A stretch of DNA of 64,000 nt from Trichaptum fuscoviolaceum (GCA_910574455.1 CAJSYZ010000001.1:4013424-4077423); one strand, 5' to 3'; shown: positions 1 through 17,200, counted from the stretch's first letter. The notes: generated by a model from the sequence alone, not told the origin. A program made the numbers and translations.

Positions 1-1173
1 GCGCTCGACATTGACGGCACAGATGGAAGTAGGTCACCAAAAGGAATTGACCACGATGTCAGATTGATTCACGGAGGACACATTTGGATTCTGAATACAA
101 TGAAGAGAAAGTCCAGGATTCAGATTGTGTCATCAGTTGAATAGGCAAGGCAAGGCAGGAAGCAACGAGGTTGATCAGTGACATCCTCTCACTTGAAAGA
201 CTTCATTGAAAACCGGTGGACGAGGTCGGCTACGGATCAAATCTGCGGAGTTCACACCGAAGTGAAATGAAGGGCCCCTTTCCCTTCCTCAGATTCCGCT
301 ATACCGTCATAAAGGCGAAAGATCCCTTCTCATCACTTCGAGCTTCAAAGTCAAACTCGATGTCCTGTCACACTAACTAGAGTTAGATAGTTCACCATAG
401 AACTTCAAATAAACCTGCAATTCAATTTTATAAATACATTGAAAAACGAAGTGCAGACATTCATCTCATAGAAGAGGATAAGTACGAGAAGAAAAAGAAA
501 TGTGCATCCAAGACACGAGCGACAGGCCCATGTAGCATCCAGGTGACTGAACGTAGGCCTGACCATGGTATCATGAAATTAAATTACACTTGGATGGGGA
601 ACTGAGCTCCCTACAGCACAACGCTCAAAACAAACGTTGCACTGTAAAACATCCAAAGTATGACTTCTTCTTACACGATTTTGACTCATTCAGCGACAGT
701 AGGACAGCGAAAAGGCTGCTGAAGGACATGAAGACCTCCCTGTCGAGAGATTTAAGGATCGTGTATCTAAAGAACAATAAAATCTGAGGAAAATTATGCT
801 TGATCTCACCAAGCAAATACTCTTAGAGTTTCTTTTGGCGTTTCAACAAGAAATGGAACTGGTTGGCCCAGCAACGACGTGTTATAATAGAAAGGGGGAC
901 GTAGTCTAGAGCAAGGGAAGGAAGATTGTAAATGGAGAGAAAATTCTAATTTATTGAGAATGCATCAACGCCAAACATCTGACTCCCACGCCACCGGGTA
1001 CGCAGTCACTTTCTCAGCCCATCGCCCGGTTTCTCGAATCGTAAGCGCACACTTCGTCCTCGTCGTTCTCTAAGTCCCTCAATCATTCATCCCTTCACCC
1101 GAATTGCACATTAGCGGGGCTGGCTCGCTCCTATTCGAACAAGTGTAATACTGTCGACGGTCACCGCTGAGGC
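1..1173. other. Intergenic region, left window edge
   Basis: No gene can be supported here. On the + strand one frame is open from the window edge to a TAG at 139-141 (46 codons), so the 3' end of a gene entering from the left is possible, but nothing in it is recognisable. The short overlapping frames at 590-816 on both strands have no splice signals or family features. The last ~150 bp (1020-1173) should hold the promoter and 5' leader of the deubiquitinase gene. Confidence 0.5.
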
Positions 1174-5692
<4,519 letters not shown>

Positions 5693-6083
5693 TGACATCT
5701 TTTAATCATAGACGAGTCTCGCGTACTATTCCTTGAATGTCTTGGGGAACGTACGTGAAGCACTCGGTAAATGTCTGGAGAAGATAAGTCACTTATGGTG
5801 GCCAATGCTCCAATGAAGGCTCTTCACTCATCATGATTTCGCTTAACTCATCATGGGGATTCTATTTCACATTGTGCGTATTGCCTTATTATCGATTCAA
5901 ATAGTACCTGTATTTTTGCTATTCTCAATATTCCACGAACGCTTTTCTTTCAATCGCAATGATTTATAACGACGGATGAAGGAATTAGAGGACAGGCGCG
6001 AAAATACGAGTATGTATAGCAATCATTTTCTCGAAGGCAAATCCGTACATATGTGTGGGAGACAAGGAGAAGAGTGGAATGAT
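5693..6083. other. Intergenic region between convergent genes
   Basis: It lies between the stop of the USP7-like gene and the stop of SEC66 on the other strand. It is AT-rich and should hold both 3' UTRs and polyadenylation sites. No other feature is seen. Confidence 0.6.
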
Positions 6084-7053
6084 TTACTTCCGTTTCTTTC
6101 CTTTCTTTGCCTAAGAAAAGGTGCGGACGTTAGCAAAATATTTGGTAAAAGCCTTCTGAATCCACTGACCGACTTCTTCGCTGACGAAGGAGATTTTGGT
6201 GATTGCGATGAGGGAGAACCGGGGGACGAAATGACCTCGACGTCGCTCATAGATGCAGCACTTTCTGCATCCGTGGACGGAGCCGGGGGAACGAGTGTGC
6301 CGTTCGAGGACGCGGGGGGACTGAGCGAACCGTGGTCTTCGGATAATTCTGGTTTGGTAGTTGTCGGTGCCGGTGATGAAGGCCGCTCAGATTTTACTGG
6401 GGTCGAGAGTGCGGGTTGAATTGTCTTCCGTTTCTTCGATGGATATTTCTTCTCTGTTATTGTATTTTGTCAGTCATTACAGACTTTTCATGGAATAGAA
6501 CGTACCCATTTCCGCTCTTAATTTCGGGATATCCATATATTGTTTCGTCATCTTCTCATTTTGCACCATCTCTCCTGCACTTGTGAAGATGATCTGACCC
6601 CAACCAGGAGCGAAGCTATTCGCCTCGTGCATGACCTCCAGGACCTCTGCCTCCAGTTCCTTCTCCGCAGCCAGCATGCTGTTCCATAGATCATCTCCAA
6701 CAGCACCCTTCTGTATAAGATTCTGCAATGCAGGCTTGTCTTCGCGGATGCGCACGGCCCGCCGTACATCCTCTATTGCCCGGCGGATGAGTGCGGCTTT
6801 GAGCAGCGCATCGGCCGTGGGCGGGTTTGTTTTTTGAAGGAGAGTAACATACGTGTTACGTTCATGGTGTGTTGGAAAGAACGATTCAACTTTCCTGTCT
6901 AAATTGTGAAGGGATTGCGTATTAGTTGTGTTCACCACTGGACTATCCCCAGCGAGACGCACTGGCTGCTCGTTTGCGGTAGAAGTAACTGAATATCCCA
7001 AGGCCGCCCACGATGATGGCAAGATAGAGAACCGGTACGAAGATAGATGCCAT
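6084..7053 (-). CDS. SEC66: Translocation protein Sec66 (Sec71)
   Basis: Non-essential subunit of the Sec62/Sec63 complex that drives post-translational import into the endoplasmic reticulum. Spliced by hand it has four exons and 264 residues. Exon 1 (start at 7053) encodes MASIFVPVLYLAIIVGGLG and onward, a single N-terminal membrane anchor followed by a basic YRKR stop-transfer. A 64-nt intron joins it to the cytosolic Sec66 domain, recognisable by TYVTLLQKTNPPTADALLKA and WNSMLAAEKELEAEV, ending in NSFAPGWGQIIFTSAGEM. Two more introns (52 and 59 nt) lead to a Ser/Pro-rich acidic tail that ends SAKKGKKRK, a lysine-rich ER-type terminus. Reading through the last intron instead gives an unrelated tail, so the spliced form is preferred. 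First of three tandem minus-strand genes. Confidence 0.9.
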
Positions 7054-7483
7054 GGCTTCCCGACCGTGTACGAGGGCCTACGCGAGCTTGTCGTCGTTGG
7101 CGTGAACGAGAGAGATGAAGGTACAGTGAAAGGAATGAGGTGGCAAGAATACCGTCTCCTTGTCATTCGGTCTAACAGCGAAGTCAAAAGGCGTGAGAAC
7201 AACCTCAATTGTGACACGTCTACGCCGATCATTCCATGCGCACTGACCTGTTCTCAATCAAGCATATTGTCAATGAAACGGATGAGATTTCTTAATAACA
7301 TTCTATTCAAAACTGGCGATGACAGAATAGTATTCCCCAGGTAGTAGTGCGATATATAATATTATCAACGGTTTAGCTCGTCAGGCACAGTATTCTTAGG
7401 TATGTAGCGCAGAAACTTTGAACGCGGAATTAACACTCGTTGTAAGTCATAAAGATAATGTTTCCCGAGTATGAAAGAACATG
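7054..7483. other. Intergenic region between SEC66 and the thiouridylase gene
   Basis: It should contain the SEC66 promoter and the 3' UTR of the thiouridylase gene, both on the minus strand. An open frame runs upstream of the SEC66 start on the minus strand, but it is out of frame with the MASIF start and has no family match. No clear TATA or other element was found. Confidence 0.5.
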
Positions 7484-9060
7484 CTAGCTCAGAGAATTCG
7501 AAATTATCCCGCTTCCCATACACCATTCGTTCCGTATATCGTAGACCGCCGCAACTTGCCCCGGGGATACACCTTCTTGAGGATCATCGAATTTGATAGT
7601 GATCGCTGCGTCTGGGGATCCCTTTGGCCTGTAAGAAGTCAGGAAGATGGACGAGGGTTTTCGGAGAAGAAATTTGGACATACCTCCAGACCTGGCAGCC
7701 AACAGCCTTTGTTCTGTACCGTATCTGCACGTATGCTGGGAAAGGCGCATGTAAAGGAGGGGCATTGTCCTCCCAGATCCACTTGAAGTCCCGTACTCCT
7801 ATGCTTCTCGTCGAATGAACTGTGACAAGACTTCATCTAATTTTAGTGACTTCAATCAATGCTATAACTTTTTTCAAACTTACGACTTTCGGGTGACATG
7901 AAGCACATTGGTTTCTACATCTTTCTTTGCGACAACCATTTGTTCTGCCATTCCGGGTATTCGTGCTTTCTGGCCTATGGTGTAGCGCCAGAGCCCCTGA
8001 TGTGTTCCTAGGTAACGATTATTTTCCATGTCATAAATGCCACCGGGCTTCTCAGGTAGGTATTGAGCTATAGTTATTTGTTCGTCGTCTGAGTAAATGG
8101 CGCAAACCTGGGCTTGAGGAACATGACTCACATAAGAAATCATTAAATCGTCGCTTCTCTCCGACAAAGCAGATCCCCATGCTTTCCTCTCGGGATGCGG
8201 TTGGAAGATTGTACTTTTTTGCAAGCTCTCGAACGTGGCTTTTTCTCGCGTACTCCAAAGGGAATATTGTCTGTGTATCTGAGTGAGGAGTTTACCTCTC
8301 AAAAAGCAATATCCTTACCCTCCTGAGGCTCGATTCTCGAACCGTGGATAAATAGTATGTCTGATCTTTACTGTCATCGATGGGGCGAACGAGCTTGGGA
8401 CGTTGCCCGCTGTTGGTGTGCTCCCAATCTATACTCGCATAGTGTCCTGTAGCTTGGGCATGAGTTTCTCAATCCCAAAGTTTACTCGAGCATCTGCGTA
8501 CCAGTTGCCAACCACTGTATGTCCTTCCTTGCGAGGAATGTGTCAAAGAGTGCACCGAATTTGATTTCCCTGGAACGATTCTCGTTCAATCATGCTCACC
8601 GTAATGTTAAAGCTAGCGTCTCACCGATTGCACATTACATCCGGGTTCGGGGTTTCTCCTCGCTCCCACATCCTTAACGAAGGCTCAAATACTTGGTTCC
8701 AATACTCCCGCGACAGATCAATCTATAAAGTCAGAATTTCGAAAGTTATCAGTGCCATCAAAGTAAGATTTTATAGCAGCAGAGACCATCTCACAAGGTA
8801 GGCCGATCATCTTGCAGACTCGCTGCACGTCCTCCCAGTCCTTTTCCCATTCACAACCTTTATCCGTCCCAGACTCATCTCGAGTATCCCAATTACGCAT
8901 GAACACCGCTCTGAGATCATAATCCTTATCCAGACTCTGTTTTTTAGTATGAGAGTAAGAGCAGAGTCAAAATGTTGTTCACCTTTTCAGCCAGAAGGCG
9001 AGCTGTTACCGAGGAGTCTACTCCTCCAGACATTGCTACAACAACTAGTAATTTCATCAT
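7484..9060 (-). CDS. SLM3: Mitochondrial tRNA-specific 2-thiouridylase (MnmA/TRMU family)
   Basis: ATP-dependent enzyme that puts the 2-thio group on wobble uridine 34 of mitochondrial tRNAs for Lys, Glu and Gln. Spliced across about seven introns it gives roughly 385 residues. The N-terminal PP-loop is VVVAMSGGVDSSVTARLL. First catalytic Cys: NPDVMCNREIKFGALFD. ATGHYASIDWEH follows, and then the second catalytic Cys in SMGICFVGEKRRFNDFL. KPGGIYDMENNRYLGTHQG and the terminal ITIKFDDPQEGVSPGQ / WCMGSGII complete the MnmA layout. All key motifs are present. The start at 9060 is the first methionine of the PP-loop strand, so no targeting peptide is included; a short upstream exon (an open frame lies at 9106-9306) could supply one, but I could not find a clean splice. 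Confidence 0.9.
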
Positions 9061-9439
9061 TAGTCCAGACCTTGTTGTAATGCTAATGAAGTCTACCTTT
9101 ATCGCCTATCTTTGGCCGTAGTAACCTTGAAGTCGGCCATAGCGAACGCAGAAAGCCTCGTCCAAGCATCGTTGAATATTACAAGTAATTCGAGTTGAAG
9201 TTGTTGCCGGCCGTCGCTGCCAGTGGTGAGTGTGTCCGGAATTTACCGTCACCGACCTTACTACTAGTACATTGTCATGACTCATGAGAGGTTCAAAAAG
9301 AAGCACTTTAGATATCGAGCTAAAGCGAAATAAAGAATATTGCCAAAATACTAGCTACATGTGCTAAAGGTTGAAGAGAAATATGACGTTTACATAAACA
9401 TAAAATTTATAAAACATGAGACCACAGTTACACTCTCAA
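9061..9439. other. Intergenic region between thiouridylase and MIF2
   Basis: Promoter of the thiouridylase gene and 3' UTR of MIF2. A minus-strand open frame of 66 codons (9106-9306) is rich in Arg and Thr and could be a mitochondrial-targeting exon of the thiouridylase, but no GT-AG intron joins it convincingly. Confidence 0.4.
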
Positions 9440-11459
9440 TCACTTTGAAATCGCCCGTTTCGTAGCCGCCTTCGCCTCTTTCAGCTTATCTGGGGATGAT
9501 GTCACTGCAACGCTTGAGGAACGACCAGTAACGGGAGTTTTATCTCCATTTGCCGTAGACCCTGACGGACGTCGTGAGGGGTCAACAGATTTCCGCAGCG
9601 CACTGGCAGGCCGTACATCTGGCGGTGCTTCATCCTCAGCATTCACCTTGCGGGCTTGAGTGAAAAAGAGCTTCGCAGAACGCTGAGATACGTTCTCGAT
9701 GTAGTAGTTATTCCCTCGAGGTATTAGGAACATGCCTCCAGTGGCCACAATAAAGCTTGTGCGGTGAATCTTCAAACTGACTGCACCCTCAATAACAAAG
9801 AACACCTGCTCCACGATCAGCTGAAGGTTAGTCTTGAAAACAAGGGAATCTTGTCTTACATATGTGTTGTCTTTCGTCCCTTTGCTAGGTTTCTTACCAC
9901 CGACGGGAATTAGTAGCTGTCCCGCAGCAATGAATTCGCCGTCTCCGAAAATCTTCTGAAACGCGAACTCATTATTTGCTGCAGGCTTTGGTGACACCAT
10001 CTTCGAAGTGAACGCGATTCCTGTACACAGTAGCTTTAGTGCACGTACATTCGCATGAACAAACAACACTCACTCCGTCGCACTTCCTCGTGCGTGACAT
10101 AGTCCAGGACAACACCATGCGGGTCCGTGTTGTCGTCCCAACCTTCTTCGGGGTTGTAAACCATGACTTCCTCATTCTCCTCGTCTTCGAGTGCTTTGCT
10201 ACGACTTCGTGCTCTCTTCTTGCCGGCCTTATGTCGATGGCTGAGCAGTTGAGGTGGTTCTTTCGGTACTCGTATGATATCTTTGATGACTGGGACCATC
10301 GAAACACCAGAGTCTCGCCTACCATACACTACCTTTTCGCAGCGCCACCAGTCCAATGGCTTGTATCGAGTCCTAGTCCCTCTGCGAACACCCTCGACAT
10401 ACTTTGTGGAATCTGCATGTAGATAATGAATGCATATGCCAAACAGGAAAGAAATAGCGAGAGGACGCACCTGCTCCGGATAGTTCTATTGAAACTTTCT
10501 TCCTCTTCACAGGTTTGGAAGCGTCAGTTGGCTGTCTTCCCCGTTTCTTCTTCGGAGGTTCCTCCCCAACCTCATCTCCTTCGCTCTCATGTACCCCTAC
10601 CTTATCCAGACCAAGGCGAATTTCATCAGCTTGATCTTCTTCCGGTGTAGTTTCTTTGCGATTCAGCTTCTCAGATCTTCGTGGGGACGGCGGTGAGGAG
10701 ATAGTGGCCCTCCGATGTGGTTCCAACTCGGGCTCATCCTCCTCTCGTTCAATTTCGGTGAAGCTCCTGTTTTCCTCTGGGGAAGGGTGATCAGGTAAGG
10801 GAAGGTCGAAGTCATCGTTCTTGTCGTCAAGCATGTCTCCGAATGAACCTTCGTTTCTGTCATCTTCATCTTCATCTTCTGCACTGGAAGGGACAACTTG
10901 CGATAGATTTGACTTGGAACGGCCGACTGGTGTAGTTGCCCCATTCAATCGAGAGCGATGGGTAGAAGTTGAAGCACGAGGGGAGGGGATACTATCATAG
11001 TCGATCATTGAGGAGCGATTTCCTGGACGTGAAGACACCGCTGAGCGGTTGGCACTGGATGGTGCACTGGGTCGAGGTGCATTGCTGAAATACATCCGGG
11101 GTGTGTCCATATCCGTATTTGCTATAGTTTCGATAAGGCTATAAGACATGATCTGGCAAGCATGTTCAAGCAAGTGACGTACGATCATCAAGGTCCATAG
11201 ACACCTCGCCGTTCTCGTCAAACTCGGCCACTGGCGAGGGTGAGCGGTTCCCTCTCTTTCGCCTCCGAAGATGCGGTGGGGTCACAACGTCTGCTTGAGT
11301 GAGCACCTCCCCAAAGGATTCAAATCCATCCGATTTACGGTCAACAACGCGAACATTGACGCCTGTCTTCTTTCCATGCGTAAGGTCATCCGCGCGATAT
11401 GGTATATGTGCTTTCGGCCGGCGAGCGTTGTCGACGCTGCTCTTGCGCGCCTGAGACAT
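9440..11459 (-). CDS. MIF2: Inner kinetochore protein Mif2 / CENP-C
   Basis: Binds CENP-A nucleosomes and links centromeric chromatin to the outer kinetochore. About 595 residues. The N-terminus (MSQARKSSVDNARR) holds a Mif2 N-terminal segment ending in TPPHLRRRKRGNRSPSP. A long acidic Ser-rich region follows (10500-11100), then a basic KKKRGRQP patch. The CENP-C motif is clear: GVRRGTRTRYKPLDWWRCEK. The C-terminus is the Mif2 cupin dimerisation domain: MVSPKPAANNEFAFQKIFG, GQLLIPVGGKKPSKGTKDNT, VFFVIEGAVSLKIH, then FLIPRGNNYYIENV and KLFFTQARK. All introns used are GT-AG. It shares a 304-bp divergent promoter with PRP45. Essential in yeasts. Confidence 0.95.
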
Positions 11460-11763
11460 GCTTATTTCCCAGATGATAGTGGTCCTGTACCTTTATGTTC
11501 TGATTGCGTAGTGCTTGACGTTGTTAAGAACGACGAGCACAGTGTGGTCGCCACTGTGCCAGGCCCGCTGGAGTTTAGTAGGATAGATGGTTTAGGTTGA
11601 ACGGAGTGTGTGGGAAAGAACGCGTTGTTCGTGGACAGGCAACACGTGATGTGACTGAAAAGGCAACTAGTACACTGGCAGTCGTGGCAGTGCCTCGGAC
11701 AAACAATGACCGACAGCGTTATTCATCCTTCCAAGACTCCATTCCACAAACTCTGCAGCAGAC
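11460..11763. promoter_or_regulatory. Divergent promoter MIF2 / PRP45
   Basis: These 304 bp must serve both genes. Visible elements: an MluI cell-cycle box ACGCGT at 11620-11625, an E-box CACGTG at 11643-11648, and an imperfect inverted pair CACTGGCAG / GGCAGTGCC at 11673-11694. ACGCGT is the known binding core of the G1/S factor MBF in ascomycete yeasts; whether it works here is inference. Confidence 0.5.
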
Positions 11764-13737
11764 ATGGCGGCACTTGCATCGTACGTTCTGTATTCTGAAA
11801 CCCGAGGATCATCCACTGACTTGATATGTAGACTTCTTCCTCGGCCTGTGTATGCCCCCACTGTTTCTGATGATGAAGAGGAACAGCAGCCGCAACCGCA
11901 GTTACAGTCGACGTCGGTAGTCATTAGGCAAGCAGTACCACCGTATGGGAGACGGAGAGGATGGAAACCAACTTCTCCGTCAGACTTCGGTGAGCTCAGT
12001 GCACTACACTAGCTGAACACCGCTGATTCTTCCTCCAGGGGATGGTGGTGCATACCCCGAATGTCATGTTGCTCAATATCCGTTGGAAATGGGCAAGAAG
12101 AAGGTGGGATTGTTGCGAACTTTTCCAGGCAAATGATTCAATTAAATCTGTTAGGCATCCTCGGGGAATACATTGGCTCTACAAGTTGATAGCGAGGGCA
12201 ACGTTCGCTACGATGCCATTGCATTGCAGGGGCAGCGGGAGGGAAAGTTCATACAGTCTCAGTTCAAGGACCTTGTTCCTCTTGCTCATCGTAAAGACCT
12301 TGATGAATCCGCACGGAGTATGGAAAGGCCATCGGAAGAAGAAGTGCAAGATACGACGGAGAAGACACGACTGGCATTGGAGAAACTCGTTTCAGGGAAA
12401 ATAAAGGCCGCGCAACCAAAGAATGTGCCAGAGGGGCAGGGGAAGTCATCCTATATTCGTTACACACCTGGACAGCAGAATGGATCGGATAGCATGAAAC
12501 AAAGGATCATCAAAATGTCGGAGGTTGTAGAGGACCCATTAGAGCCCCCGCGCTTCAAGCACAAAAAAATTCCGCGTGGTCCACCAAGCCCCCCTCCTCC
12601 TGTTCTGCGTAGTCCTCCTCGCAAGGCCACTGCGCAGGAGCAGAAAGAATGGATGATCCCTCCTTGCATATCTAATTGGAAGAATAACAAAGGTTTCACT
12701 ATTCCTTTGGATAAACGTCTAGCTGCAGATGGTCGTGGCTTACAAGATGTTAGCTCATCCGTTCTCCATCCATATCAGTACTGACTACATTGTACATCCA
12801 GATTCACATTAACGATAATTTTGCCAAATTCTCAGAAGCTCTTTTCATCGCAGATCGACATGCGCGCGAAGAAGTGAGACAGCGTGCTCTCATGCAACAA
12901 AAGCTCGCGCAGAAGGAAAAGGAAGCGAAGGAGGAGCATCTTCGTCAACTAGCACAACGTGCCCGTGAGGAACGTTCAGGAATTCCTGCTCGTCCTGCAG
13001 CGTCGACTACGGCTGCAATGAAGAGTGGATTAGCGGGTTACGGAAGCGACAGCGCATCTGCATCTGGTTCGGATGCAGAATCAGATAAAGAGGATAAGAG
13101 TGAGGATGAAGACAGTGCGGAAGACGAAGAATCTCGGCAGTTGCGCGATAAAATGCGTGCGGAGAAGCGTCGTGAACGGGAACGGGAAATGCGTATGAGC
13201 AATATGGGCACGGAGCAGCGCGCGAAAATGCTCGCTCGTCAACAAAATCGCGATATATCGGAGAAAGTTGCTCTGGGACTTGCAAAACCCACGCTGTCGA
13301 AGGAGGCGATGTTGGACTCGCGGTTGTTCAATCAAGAAAGCCTTTCCTCAAACTTCGCAGACGACGACGCGTACAACCTGTATGATCGACCTTTGTTCCA
13401 TGGCTCGACCGCTGCCGCTGCTATCTACAAGGCACATGGCAATATGGCTGAGGGCAATGAGGAGTCGTTTGGTGGCGGCACTGAGGAGGGTATTGGAAAG
13501 GCACTAGGCAATGATCGATTTGGCCTCGGTCAAGCTCGTGTAGGTTTTCAAGGTGCTGAAGATCAGGAAGTCCGTGAGGGGCCGGTGCAATTTGAGAAAG
13601 ACGCCTCCGACGTGTTTGGTGTCAACGAATTCCTTGATGAAGCGAAAAGTGGTCGAAAGCGTGGTTTGGACTTGGCAGCTGGTGGTGCACGAAAGCGGCA
13701 GCAATTGGACAAAGCTTCAGAGAGGGAACATGATTAA
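11764..13737 (+). CDS. PRP45: Pre-mRNA-processing protein Prp45 (SNW/SKIP family)
   Basis: Spliceosome scaffold of the NineTeen-associated group that stays through both catalytic steps, also a transcription co-regulator in animals. About 580 residues. The first exon is only 17 coding bases (MAALAS) before an intron. The SNW domain follows: RRGWKPTSPSDFGDGGAYPE, then VAQYPLEMGKKK, SSYIRYTPGQQ, PPRFKHKKIPRGPPSPP and the family signature PPCISNWKNNKGFTIPLDKR followed by LAADGRGLQD and INDNFAKFSEALF. The C-terminal half is charged (EKRREREREMR) and includes YNLYDRPLF, typical of fungal Prp45. Reading through the intron after GRGLQD would end the protein early, so the 3' exon at about 12802-13737 is spliced in. 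Confidence 0.95.
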
Positions 13738-14224
13738 TAACTTATCTCTGATTCTTGTTGCTGCTGTCTGTTGTAGAATTAATATGTACAAGTATCTATG
13801 GTCGCCATCTTGGCGTTTTTATTTGACATGATCTGCATGTCATGCTCAAACCTTTGCATGTCTAAAGGTAATCGATCGATATGATTTTCATGAGGATTTA
13901 CATACACGCGGATCGTGTTCAGAGCTCTACTTTTCACAAAGTATAAAAATACAATACATAGCTGCAACTTCAAGTTGAAGTTGAGAAGTTGAATCATTGG
14001 TTAGCCGCCCTGGCGACCGTGCCGGACGGTTCGCCTGTATCGGTGTTGACGGGGATTGGTTGCCAGCCACCAAACCTGCCAGTGGCTCATTTCAGCACAT
14101 CGCGGCTTCTTGAACTCGCAGGCTTACTTCCGCGCATCACATCAACTGTTACTTTACATCTCTTTCCTTTTTACTTCTTCCTTCTCCCTTATTTTGCGTG
14201 TGCGGTGCTGCGTTGCTGGACACC
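13738..14224. promoter_or_regulatory. Intergenic region with a 19-bp palindrome
   Basis: PRP45 3' UTR plus the promoter of the next gene. At 13965-13983 there is a perfect palindrome CAACTTCAAGTTGAAGTTG (nine-base arms around one base), which contains the TYAACTTGAAG motif found in other promoters of this window. TGCCAGTGGC lies at 14077-14086. Confidence 0.45.
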
Positions 14225-17200
14225 ATGTAAGCACTGGTCTGCCTCTATCCCCGTACAGCGGAAGTACATCTATTTTAACTGAACTGAACGCCTTTATGTG
14301 CTATATTCTAGGTCGTCCAAACGCGTGGTCACGCCAGGGAACGTGAAAGATCGCATCGCTGCTCTACAACAACGGACGACTTCCCCTCAGCCAACAGGTC
14401 AAGACAAGTCGACTTCACCTCCCCCGTCTGGCGGGAGTTTACGCGCGAAAATCGCGAAGTTCGAAGAGAAAGGCGGTGTTCCTGTTCCGAGGGGAAGCTT
14501 TGGATTTAATGTGGTCCCAAATCATCCAGAGGATGAATGGTCTCGGCGTAAGGGCCAGCTGTACGGCAATCGCATTCCCAGCATTAGCAAGATGACACCG
14601 TCCGCTAGCACTGCGAGCACACTTTCAGTTGATTCGGATACCTCACTTTCTTCACCAACGCGTAAACGATGTATATCAACCTCAGCTTTACAAGGAAATA
14701 GGCTTTCACGTTCGTTTTCAACAAACTCTGCTCTTGACGAGGAGGGTGCACAGGAGGAGCTGGAATCCTCGTCATTGGACAGCCCAACAAAGCCTCAGCG
14801 ACGCGCCTCGATCTCAAACGCAGACACACTGCGTTCTACCGACTTCAACACCGCGCCAATAGAAGCACCGACACCCGCGTTTCCCAGCAATGCATTGGCA
14901 GATTCCCAAGACAAATCAGGACCAAGTGGGATTGCGGACGACTGTTCGCCGGACCCACTGACGCTCCCTATCAGTGTTCCGCAAGTAGAAGTCGAGCATC
15001 ATGTCGTCCCTCATACAATCGACATTATAAAGGAGGAGGACGAAAAAACTAAACAAGACGCAAACGACATAGAGTCAAATGCCATTGCCGAGCCACTGGA
15101 ACAACCAGATTCATCTGCAAGAAATTCTGTTCAACCTGTGCAAGACAGCGAGAACGAGGGAGGCGAGACGGAGAGCTTAGTCGCAGTTGCTGACGTGGAA
15201 GTTCAGGAAACTCAAGAAACCGTTTCTTCGCCTTCAGCAAACGACAAACCAGTGTCTGAAGCTGAGCCCGAGGCACATGGCGAGGCCACATCTGGTCGAA
15301 GCTCGCCCATGGCGGAAGCCAAGGCGGTTGATTCATCGAATGAGCCGTCACAATCATTCGCTGGAGCAACGAGTCTGGATCCAGATCTATCTGAAATGCA
15401 GGAAATCGTTATTTTACCAAAAGACGAGACTGGGATTGATGACACTGATCTACCTACACCTGGATTATTCTCGCCTTCTCCATTTACTGCAACTGTTGAG
15501 GCGGCTGAGCGAGTCTATCACGAGACTCAGCATTATGTTCATATTTCGCCTTCTAATTCATCGCTAGTCTCACCTGTCAGTGCGGAGACCTTAACAAATC
15601 CTAAAATTTCGCTTCCTCTTCGCAGTCCAAACTCAGAAGCGAAGGAACTTATTGTAGATTCCACTTCTTCACCTCCGCCTATCATAGTTGAGGATGTAGA
15701 GTGCGGAGAAGACAAGACGATCAGGTTGCCCAGTGTCAATACTTCGATATCTTACACAAATACTACACCGGAAACATCGAGCTCTTCTTCAAGCCAGAGC
15801 AGCCCCCAATCTTCCACGCGTTCTAGAATCCCTCTCCCCTCCCGACTTCCTACCAGGATACCCCCCATCAATAACTACCCTCCTCCCTCTCAGATCTCCA
15901 CTATTCCCCTTCCTTCCCGTCGTTCCCACTCTCCAAATCCGATCTTTGTTCCCCCTCGCGCCCAAGAACAACACTATGTCGAACCATCTATCGAAATGAA
16001 GACTGGCCCGAAGTCCTTTCACGCGGTCGTTCACAGCAAAAAGGTACTGGCGAAGTCGCCCGTGGATAGCCCAGATACAACATTGTTGAAGGGTGAGACA
16101 GCTTCGCAAGTGCTAAATGTCAAGGGCAAAACGGGCGCGAATGGGGAGCCCACGACGCCGGGCTCACCAGACCTTTCGTTATTACTCGCTCAGGCTGCTC
16201 AGTTAGAGCAGCGGCTGATGGGGGGAGATGATGACGGATGTGCATCTCGCGCTGAGACTACGGGCGGTGAAGACTCTAAGAGTCTCAACCCAGCACAGCT
16301 ACAACCTATGCACGAGACAATTCGTGCCTCACTCAGCAATGAAGATGTCCCCCCTACACCTCCCCCGAAGAGTCCCCAATGGCTTGACAGCAATGGCAGG
16401 CCCATCGCATCCTATACTCACCAGACAACAGCAATAGGTAGACATGTCCGGGACGAGCATAGTTCGCGCGGAAGTTGGTCGTCTGAAAATCATTCCTCGG
16501 AGGACTCGCAAGCCATTTTGACTCCCCCCTCACCAACTTTTGATCTTGTTACCCCACCTTTAGCAGACGAGCACGCATTCCATGAATTCGGTGTCACCAG
16601 TGAGAGCCTTGGACGACGTAGCTCGAGCGCGTCTTCCGGATCCATCTGGACATCCCCTAGGAAAGCGAAAAAGTCCCTTTCTCGCTCAAACACATTCATG
16701 GGTCGCATGCTCTCGCGCGCAGGCCTCTCATCCACAACACTCGCCCTTCCTGGTAATTATTCCGCTTCTCTTTCTGCTGACGGCGGGCAAAGCGACTCCT
16801 TTACCGGATCTGCTCGCCCCGCACCACCCGCAGATGACCAAACAGCTGACTTTACCCCAATGCTTGCTTTTGATTCCTAGACGATGCATTTTCGACTCAC
16901 TCCCGCGACTCCGATGCGCAGCCGACCCACGGACGAACGTCGCCATCCCCCTCTCTGGCCCCTTCGAAACTTGCGTCCTTCGATGACGGCTCGCGCCCGC
17001 TTTCCATAATCTCCGGATCGTCGACTTCTCCGTCAATCCTAAGCCCGAGCTTCGACAGACGCATTTTTGACGCATTCCCTTCGGTGCCAAATGGCCTGGC
17101 AGCTGACAGTGTGCCTCCTGCTCCACCACCCAAATCGCCCGATTTACCTTCAATTCCTTCCTCTCGTTCTTCTTCAAACGTGCTTTCGGCTATTTCTCGC

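Noticed and set aside
16752..16880. Ending the Ser/Pro-rich protein at the TAG at 16880
   Set aside because: A donor and acceptor in matching phase lead to 135 more open codons of the same composition with a second PPxPPPKSP motif. Kept as an alternative only.
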